This document shows, piece by piece, positions 1 through 4,504 of a stretch of 6,194 nucleotides of DNA. A program made the translations under genes and the position numbers. Source of the DNA: Citricoccus sp. WCRC_4. Lineage in GTDB: Bacteria > Actinomycetota > Actinomycetes > Actinomycetales > Micrococcaceae. Position 1 is the first letter of the stretch. Each line of letters opens with the position of its first letter. The stretch spans positions 1 through 6,194 of the forward strand of contig JAPFFX010000291.1 of NCBI GenBank assembly GCA_026645375.1, given 5' to 3'. A model generated the notes under the pieces. That model saw nothing but the letters and a program-made list of their open reading frames with translations. It ran no database searches and was not told the origin of the DNA.

Positions 1-24
1 GCCCGCCACCTTGCGGTGGCGGGC
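1..24 (-). terminator. Perfect GC-rich hairpin, probable terminator stem of the DUF7455 gene
   Basis: Bases 1-10 and 15-24 are exact inverse complements, giving a 10-bp stem closed by the four-base loop TTGC. The hairpin lies about 40 bases past the stop codon of the minus-strand DUF7455 gene, where an intrinsic terminator would be expected. On the plus strand it is not followed by a T tract. On the minus strand any T tract would fall left of base 1, outside the window, so terminator function cannot be confirmed here. It could also serve an unseen convergent gene to the left. Confidence 0.6.
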
Positions 25-65
25 CCTCATGCTGTCTCAGGTCCGGGAGGGGGATGGGCGCGGGA

Positions 66-296
66 TCAGTCCGCGCTCACCGGCTCCTTCTCGAAGAGCT
101 TGCTGGTCTCGTCCTGCCAGAGGGTGGTCTGGGGACGGAGGGTGTCCTCCACGGCACGGGCGTGGTGGCCGCAGAACAGCAACTCGCCGCCGCTCTGCAG
201 GACTGCGCGGACGTAGGCCTGGGCTCCGCAACGGTCGCAACGGTCTGCGCCGGTGAGCACTGGCGGGTCCATCGTCGTGGCGGTCGTGGTGGTCAT
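66..296 (-). CDS. DUF7455 zinc-ribbon-like protein, function unknown
   Basis: This is a 76-residue protein. I recognise it as the small actinobacterial family annotated DUF7455, whose function is not established. After a Thr-rich N-terminus of about 9 residues comes a putative metal-binding knuckle: C20-x2-C23 (CDRCG), then C42-G-H44-H45 (FCGHH) about 18 residues later. Spacing and residues suit a small zinc ribbon, but metal binding is inferred. The C-terminal 25 residues are charged and show no motif. There is no signal peptide or membrane segment, so it should be cytoplasmic. I chose the ATG at 296 because AGGAGG (302-307) lies 5 bases upstream. The frame stays open to an ATG at 371, but the extra 25 residues look like non-coding leader. 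The gene is divergent from parE and seems monocistronic. Confidence 0.85.
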   Translation of the reverse strand: MTTTTATTMDPPVLTGADRCDRCGAQAYVRAVLQSGGELLFCGHHARAVEDTLRPQTTLWQDETSKLFEKEPVSAD

Positions 297-301
297 GATG
301 G

Positions 302-307
302 CCTCCT
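302..307 (-). promoter_or_regulatory. Consensus Shine-Dalgarno (AGGAGG) of the DUF7455 gene
   Basis: Read on the minus strand, AGGAGG sits 5 bases before the ATG at 296. It is the strongest ribosome binding site in the window. It decides the start of the DUF7455 gene in favour of position 296 over the upstream in-frame ATG at 371, and suggests efficient translation. Confidence 0.85.
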
Positions 308-375
308 CATCTGATGCCCCTGCACCCCTGGTGCGGTCCTGCGGACCGTGGGGATTCGGTATCGCGTACACCTAT

Positions 376-401
376 GGAACCACCTCCGTCCCGTTTTTGT
401 T
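376..401 (+). promoter_or_regulatory. Possible ECF-sigma-type promoter (GGAAC-N18-GTT) facing parE
   Basis: GGAAC at 376-380 and GTT at 399-401 are separated by exactly 18 bases. This resembles the GGAAT-N18-GTT pattern known for the actinobacterial stress sigma factors of the SigR/SigH type. A transcript from here would start near 408 and give parE a leader of roughly 125 bases beginning with the hairpin at 408-426. The match is short and degenerate, and could easily arise by chance. Confidence 0.22.
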
Positions 402-407
402 CGTGGA

Positions 408-426
408 CGGGCCCCATTCGGGCCCG
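408..426. repeat. Inverted repeat / hairpin in the divergent promoter region
   Basis: CGGGCCC at 408-414 and GGGCCCG at 420-426 are exact inverse complements around the five-base loop CATTC. Neither side has a following T tract, so it is not a classical terminator. It could be an operator-like palindrome or an RNA structure in the 5' leader of parE. In such GC-rich DNA a 7-bp stem could also be accidental. Confidence 0.4.
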
Positions 427-523
427 GTTTCGCTGATTGCGTACCGCCTGCCGTCCCCCCGCGGCCCGGTTCCGACGCTTCCCGGCGCCATGCCGATACC
501 CTGAAGGACGACCATCGACCGTG

Positions 524-530
524 AAGGAAG
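524..530 (+). promoter_or_regulatory. Ribosome binding site of parE
   Basis: The purine run AAGGAAG ends 3 bases before the ATG at 534, and its AGGA core is 5 bases from it. This fixes the parE start at 534. The resulting N-terminus, MSRSSEYNARHLSVLEGLEAV, matches the normal beginning of the GyrB/ParE ATPase domain. Confidence 0.65.
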
Positions 531-533
531 TCC

Positions 534-2654
534 ATGTCCCGCAGCAGTGAGTACAACGCCCGGCACCTGTCCGTGCTGGAAGGCCTCGAGGCGGTGCGCA
601 AGCGGCCCGGCATGTACATCGGCTCCACCGACTCGCGCGGACTGATGCACTGCCTGTGGGAGATCATCGACAACTCCGTGGACGAGGCCCTGGCCGGGTT
701 CGGCCAGTCGATCGCCATCACGCTCCACGCCGGGGGCGCCGTCGAGGTCGAGGACAATGGACGCGGTATCCCGGTGGACATCGAGCCGCGGACCGGGCTG
801 TCCGGGGTCGAGGTGGTCTTCACCAAGCTGCACGCCGGCGGCAAGTTCGGCGGTGGCTCCTACTCGGCCTCCGGCGGCCTGCACGGCGTGGGCGCCTCCG
901 TGGTCAACGCGTTGTCCTCCCGGCTGGACGTCCAGGTCTTCCGAGGCGGCAAGATCCACCAGCTGTCCTTCCGCCGTGGCGAGCCGGGGCAGTTCCAGGA
1001 CCCCGGCTCGGTGCACCGTCCGGACGCTCCCTTCACGCCCTCGGCCGACCAGTCGCCCATGGAGGTCGTCGGCAAGGCCAAGCGGGGCCAGACGGGCACC
1101 CGCGTCCGCTACTGGGCGGATGAGCAGATCTTCACGCCGGACGCGGCCTTCTCGTATGAGGACCTGCAGCAGCGCGCCCGCCAGACCGCCTACCTGGTCC
1201 CTGGACTGAAGATCACCCTGCGTGACGAGCGGCGCCTGCCCGGGACCGCGGGGGAGTCCGGTCCGGTCGAGGAGGTCTTCCACTACGACGGCGGCATCTC
1301 CGAATTCGTCGAGCACCTCTCCTCGGCCAGTCCGGTCACCGACGTGTGGCGGCTGCAGGGATCCGGCACCTTCTCCGAGCGCGTGCCGGTCCTCGGCGCG
1401 GACGGCCGGTCGACCATGCAGGACGTGGACCGCGAATGCGAGGTGGACATCGCCCTGCGCTGGGACGTGGGCTACGACACGACCTTCCGCTCCTTCGTCA
1501 ACATCATCGCCACCCCGAAGGGCGGAACCCATCAGTCCGGATTCGACCAGGCCCTGCTGAAGGCCTTCCGCAAGATGGTGGAGGCCAACGCGCGCAAGCT
1601 GAAGGCGGGCAACGACAAGCTGGAGAAGGACGACGTGCTGGCCGGGCTCACGGCCGTGCTGACGGTCCGGCTGGCCGAACCGCAATTCGAGGGCCAGACC
1701 AAGGAGGTCCTGGGTACGCCGGCGGTGCGCCCGATCGTGGCGAAGGTGGTCGAGCAACAGCTCGGCGCGATCCTGCGCTCCTCGAAGAAGCACGAGAAGA
1801 ACCAGGTCGCCGTGCTCCTGGAGAAGGTCGTCGCGGAGATGAAGTCCCGCGTCTCGGCCCGCACCCACAAGGAGAACCAGCGACGCAAGAACGCGCTGGA
1901 GAGCTCCTCCATGCCCGCCAAGCTCGCCGACTGCCGCACCACGGACGTGCGGTCCTCGGAACTGTTCATCGTGGAGGGCGACTCGGCCCTCGGAACGGCC
2001 AAGCTGGCCCGCTCCTCGGACTTCCAGGCGCTGTTCCCCATCCGCGGGAAGATCCTCAACGTGCAGAAGGCCTCCGTGGGGGACATGCTCTCGAACGCCG
2101 AGTGCGCAGCCCTGATCCAGGTGGTCGGCGGCGGTGCGGGACGCAGCTTCGACCTCTCGGCGGCCCGCTACGGCAAGGTCATCCTCATGACCGACGCCGA
2201 CGTGGACGGCGCCCACATCCGCACCCTGCTGCTGACCCTGTTCTTCCGGTACATGCGCCCGATGGTGGAGGAGGGCCGGGTCTACGCCGCGGTGCCGCCG
2301 CTGCACCGCGTCGAGGTGATCCACTCCGGGTCGAAGGCCAACGAGGTGGTCTACACCTATTCGGAGAACGAACTGCACCGGCTGCTGGCTGACCTGCAGA
2401 AGGCCGGGAAGAACTACAAGGAACCCATCCAGCGGTACAAGGGGCTCGGCGAGATGGACGCGGACCAGCTGGCGGACACCACCATGGACCCGCGCCAGCG
2501 CATGTTGCGGCGGGTGACCATCCCGGAGGCCGAGGAGGCCCTGCAGCAGGCCGAGCACGTGTTCGACCTGCTGATGGGATCCAACGTGGCGCCCCGCAAG
2601 GACTTCATCATCTCCGGGGCGGACGACCTCGACCGCGAACGCATCGACGCATGA
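534..2654 (+). CDS. parE: DNA topoisomerase IV subunit B (ParE)
   Basis: This is the ATPase subunit of type IIA topoisomerase IV. With ParC it uses ATP to pass one duplex through another and so decatenate and relax the chromosome. The protein has 706 residues. The GHKL ATPase domain carries EIIDNSVDEALAG (E43, N47, D50), DNGRGIP (74-80), the ATP-lid GGLHGVGASVVN (114-125), and the transducer QTK lysine (K390). The TOPRIM domain carries EGDSALG (481-487) and DADVDG (554-559), giving the metal-binding E481, D554 and D556. The C-terminal GyrB domain carries QRYKGLGEM (633-641). It lacks the long TOPRIM insert of E. coli GyrB. I call ParE rather than GyrB because EGDSALGTAKLARS replaces the gyrase EGDSAGGSAK signature, and because no gyrA, recF or dnaN is adjacent. 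Its partner parC is not in the window. A methyltransferase gene follows after 10 bases. Confidence 0.95.
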   Translation: MSRSSEYNARHLSVLEGLEAVRKRPGMYIGSTDSRGLMHCLWEIIDNSVDEALAGFGQSIAITLHAGGAVEVEDNGRGIPVDIEPRTGLSGVEVVFTKLHAGGKFGGGSYSASGGLHGVGASVVNALSSRLDVQVFRGGKIHQLSFRRGEPGQFQDPGSVHRPDAPFTPSADQSPMEVVGKAKRGQTGTRVRYWADEQIFTPDAAFSYEDLQQRARQTAYLVPGLKITLRDERRLPGTAGESGPVEEVFHYDGGISEFVEHLSSASPVTDVWRLQGSGTFSERVPVLGADGRSTMQDVDRECEVDIALRWDVGYDTTFRSFVNIIATPKGGTHQSGFDQALLKAFRKMVEANARKLKAGNDKLEKDDVLAGLTAVLTVRLAEPQFEGQTKEVLGTPAVRPIVAKVVEQQLGAILRSSKKHEKNQVAVLLEKVVAEMKSRVSARTHKENQRRKNALESSSMPAKLADCRTTDVRSSELFIVEGDSALGTAKLARSSDFQALFPIRGKILNVQKASVGDMLSNAECAALIQVVGGGAGRSFDLSAARYGKVILMTDADVDGAHIRTLLLTLFFRYMRPMVEEGRVYAAVPPLHRVEVIHSGSKANEVVYTYSENELHRLLADLQKAGKNYKEPIQRYKGLGEMDADQLADTTMDPRQRMLRRVTIPEAEEALQQAEHVFDLLMGSNVAPRKDFIISGADDLDRERIDA

Positions 2655-2664
2655 TGATGGTTCG

Positions 2665-3438
2665 ATGAGCGAGGACCGGGGGGACCAGCGGATGGACCCG
2701 GGGGATATCGCCCAGTCAGGCCCGGTCACCGGTCCGGCACCGCGCCGGCCGGTCGGCACGACGGCGGACCGGGGCCCAGCCATGGGCGCGGGCCTGGGCT
2801 CCGGTGACCTCCCGACGGGCCAGCCGGGCTATGACGCCCTGGCCGAACTCTACGACCGGAGGTTCCCGGGCCCCTGGGAACGACCCCTGGACCGGCACTC
2901 CCTGGATGCCTTCGCCGATGCGCTGCCTCGCGGCGGAACCATCCTCGACCTCGGCTGCGGAACCGGGCACGTCACGGTGGAGCTGGCCTTCCGGGGCTTC
3001 CGGACGATCGGCGTGGACCCGTCCGAGCGGATGCTGGAGATCGCCCGCAAGCGTTATCCGAGCCGGACCTGGATACCGGGGGACGCGCACTTCCCGGCCG
3101 AGTCCCCGCAGGTGCGTGCGGCCGGGCCCGTCGCCGGGATCGTGGCCCGCTTCAGCCTGATCCACGTCCCACCCGGGGAGGTTCCCGGGGTCCTGGCGTC
3201 CTGGTCCGCGCACACCGAGCCCGGTTGCCGGGTCCTGGTGGTCTTCCAGTGCCTGCTCGAACCGGAACTGGAGGCCCAGGAGTTCGACCACGTGGTGGCC
3301 CCGGCCTGGCGGTGGAATCCCTCGGCGCTGGCCAGGGCCCTCGACGCGGCCGGATTCGCGGAGACCTGGCGGGTCATCGTCTGCCCCGACGAGGGCCACC
3401 CCTACCCGGAATGCCACCTGAGCGCCGTCCGGCGCTGA
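2665..3438 (+). CDS. Class I SAM-dependent methyltransferase, substrate unknown
   Basis: This is a soluble protein of up to 257 residues with a Rossmann-type SAM-binding fold. Motif I is ILDLGCGTGH (93-102). The acidic residue that binds the SAM ribose is in GVDPSERML (D118). PGDAHF (138-143) fits motif II. RFSLIHVPPGEV (162-173) and CRVLVVF (188-194) complete the core. The pattern is that of the broad Methyltransf_11/25 families, which methylate small molecules, so the substrate cannot be read from it. The first ~55 residues are rich in Gly, Pro and Asp and look unstructured; conserved sequence begins near YDALAELYD (57-64). The start is uncertain. The ATG at 2665 lies 10 bases after the parE stop and suits translational coupling. 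The ATG at 2692 has GGGGGGA 7 bases upstream. The ATG at 2782 is nearest the conserved fold. It is probably co-transcribed with parE. Confidence 0.85.
   Translation: MSEDRGDQRMDPGDIAQSGPVTGPAPRRPVGTTADRGPAMGAGLGSGDLPTGQPGYDALAELYDRRFPGPWERPLDRHSLDAFADALPRGGTILDLGCGTGHVTVELAFRGFRTIGVDPSERMLEIARKRYPSRTWIPGDAHFPAESPQVRAAGPVAGIVARFSLIHVPPGEVPGVLASWSAHTEPGCRVLVVFQCLLEPELEAQEFDHVVAPAWRWNPSALARALDAAGFAETWRVIVCPDEGHPYPECHLSAVRR
2678..2684 (+). promoter_or_regulatory. Candidate ribosome binding site for an alternative methyltransferase start
   Basis: GGGGGGA lies 7 bases before the in-frame ATG at 2692. If used, the methyltransferase would be 248 residues long instead of 257. Runs of G are common in this DNA, so the site is only suggestive. 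It competes with the coupled start at 2665, which lacks a clear Shine-Dalgarno sequence. Confidence 0.4.
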
Positions 3439-3452
3439 CCGAACACGGAGGT

Positions 3453-3486
3453 TCCGGACCGGCCGGCTCCGGCCAGCCGGTCCGGA
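3453..3486. terminator. Bidirectional hairpin between convergent methyltransferase and oleD genes
   Basis: TCCGGACCGGC (3453-3463) and GCCGGTCCGGA (3476-3486) form a perfect 11-bp stem. Inside it, after a C-A mismatch, three more pairs (3465-3467 with 3472-3474) close a four-base loop. The hairpin occupies the 79-base gap between two genes that end facing each other, so it can terminate transcripts from both sides. There is no T tract on either side. It may act as a T-less GC-rich terminator or with Rho. Confidence 0.65.
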
Positions 3487-3506
3487 CCCCGATCCGGCCC
3501 CCACGT

Positions 3507-3527
3507 CGTGGCCCTGATCAGGCCACG
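3507..3527. repeat. Small inverted repeat spanning the oleD stop codon
   Basis: CGTGGCC (3507-3513) and GGCCACG (3521-3527) are exact inverse complements around the loop CTGATCA, which holds the oleD stop codon (TGA on the minus strand). It stands 20 bases from the larger hairpin at 3453-3486, and could add to termination or protect the 3' end of the ole transcript. A chance origin is possible. Confidence 0.4.
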
Positions 3528-4504
3528 CGGTAGTGGGCGGCCAGCAGACGCAGTCCCTCATCGACCGTCACGGCCGGTTCCCAGCCCAGTACCTGCCGGG
3601 TGCGGCGCTGGTCGAACCAGTGGGCGGTGGAGAGCTGCTCGGCGAGGAACGCGGTCAACGGTGGCTCATCACCGTCGGCGCCGAGGCCACCGGCGTCCCA
3701 GACCCGTTCGATGACGGCGCCCGCCGCCCGGGCCAGGCCGGCCGGCAGGCGAAGCCGCGGCTCGGGGGCGCCCCCGGCGACGGCCAGTCCGCGGATCAGC
3801 TCTCCGACGGGTCGCGGCTCCCCGTTGGTGACCACGAGCGCCTCACCGTGGACTCGGTCCACCGCGTCCACGGCGGCCACCACGGCGGCCACGGCGTTGT
3901 CCGTGTACAGCGTGTCGACCAGGGCGGCCGACGGGCCCAGCAGCGGCATCCGTCCGGCCCGGGACCGTTCCACGATCCGCTCGGTCAGCTGGGTGTCGCC
4001 CGGGCCCCACATCAGGTGTGGGCGCAGCACGAGCACGCGGAAGTCCGGCGCGTCGGCCGCCAGGGCCAGGAGCTCGCCCACGGCCTTGGTCCGGGCGTAG
4101 TGTCCCCGAGCGCGCTCCGGGTCGGCGGGGCCGGCACCCTCCCCGACGATCGACGTGCCCGCATGGGCGACCGAGGGAGAGGAGATGTGCACGACGCGCT
4201 CCACGCCGCAGGCGCGGGCGGTCTCGAGGACCGTGCCCGTCCCGGCGACGTTGACCGCCTCGTACTGGGCCGCGGGACCGGAGACCGAGACCTTGGCGGC
4301 GACGTGCACGAGGGTGTCCCGGCCGGCCATGGCGCCGGCGACGGCTCCGGGATCGGTGACCGACCCCGTGACGTCCCGTGCACCCACCACGCCGGAGGGG
4401 CGGCGTTGCAGGGTCACGACGTCGTCCCCGTCAGCCACCAAGCGTCGCGCCACCCCGGCCCCGAGCAGTCCGGAGGCCCCGGTCACCAGCACGCGGCGGT
4501 TCAC
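3518..4504 (-). CDS. oleD: OleD: NAD(P)H-dependent beta-keto acid reductase of long-chain olefin synthesis
   Basis: OleD reduces the 2-alkyl-3-keto acid made by OleA to the 2-alkyl-3-hydroxy acid, the second step of head-to-head hydrocarbon synthesis. The 328-residue protein is an extended short-chain dehydrogenase of the 3-beta-hydroxysteroid dehydrogenase type. The nucleotide-binding motif TGASGLLG is at 8-15. HISSPSV (106-112) holds the likely active-site Ser. The catalytic pair is Y136 and K140 in YARTK, and RPHLMWGPGD (161-170) is typical of this subfamily. The start is a GTG at 4504-4502 whose bases overlap the oleC stop (GTGA), so translation is probably coupled. The frame stays open 141 codons further upstream, but that part shadows oleC, and the Rossmann strand begins right after the chosen start. 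Without the neighbour it could only be called an NAD-dependent epimerase/dehydratase; adjacent oleC makes OleD the strong choice. Confidence 0.9.
   Translation of the reverse strand: MNRRVLVTGASGLLGAGVARRLVADGDDVVTLQRRPSGVVGARDVTGSVTDPGAVAGAMAGRDTLVHVAAKVSVSGPAAQYEAVNVAGTGTVLETARACGVERVVHISSPSVAHAGTSIVGEGAGPADPERARGHYARTKAVGELLALAADAPDFRVLVLRPHLMWGPGDTQLTERIVERSRAGRMPLLGPSAALVDTLYTDNAVAAVVAAVDAVDRVHGEALVVTNGEPRPVGELIRGLAVAGGAPEPRLRLPAGLARAAGAVIERVWDAGGLGADGDEPPLTAFLAEQLSTAHWFDQRRTRQVLGWEPAVTVDEGLRLLAAHYRVA

Larger units (their letters stand above)
297..533. other. Divergent intergenic region between the DUF7455 gene and parE
   Basis: This 237-base region must hold promoters for both flanking genes, which point away from each other. 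It contains the DUF7455 ribosome binding site, a T5 run at 394-398, a perfect 7-bp hairpin at 408-426, and the purine-rich parE ribosome binding site at 524-530. I see no convincing housekeeping -35/-10 pair on either strand. One weak ECF-sigma-like match (GGAAC-N18-GTT at 376-401) is listed separately. Short open frames cross the region on both strands, but none has a credible start or a recognisable protein. Confidence 0.7.

Noticed and set aside
297..371. N-terminal extension of the DUF7455 protein to the ATG at 371
   Set aside because: The extra 25 residues resemble no part of the family, and the consensus AGGAGG at 302-307 serves the ATG at 296.
394..398. T5 run in the intergenic region as a terminator tail
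   Set aside because: No stem precedes it on the plus strand within a useful distance, and it lies between divergent genes where no terminator is needed.
521..550. A nine-codon GTG-started leader frame overlapping the parE start
   Set aside because: The AAGGA at 504-508 is 12 bases away, too far for a good ribosome binding site. The peptide has no attenuation-like codon run. Chance is the simpler explanation.
372..2783. An 803-codon open frame on the minus strand, opposite parE
   Set aside because: It lies almost wholly antisense to parE, which has every family motif. Its translation is rich in Arg, Val, Gly, His and Leu with no recognisable domain. Long antisense frames are expected in GC-rich codon usage.
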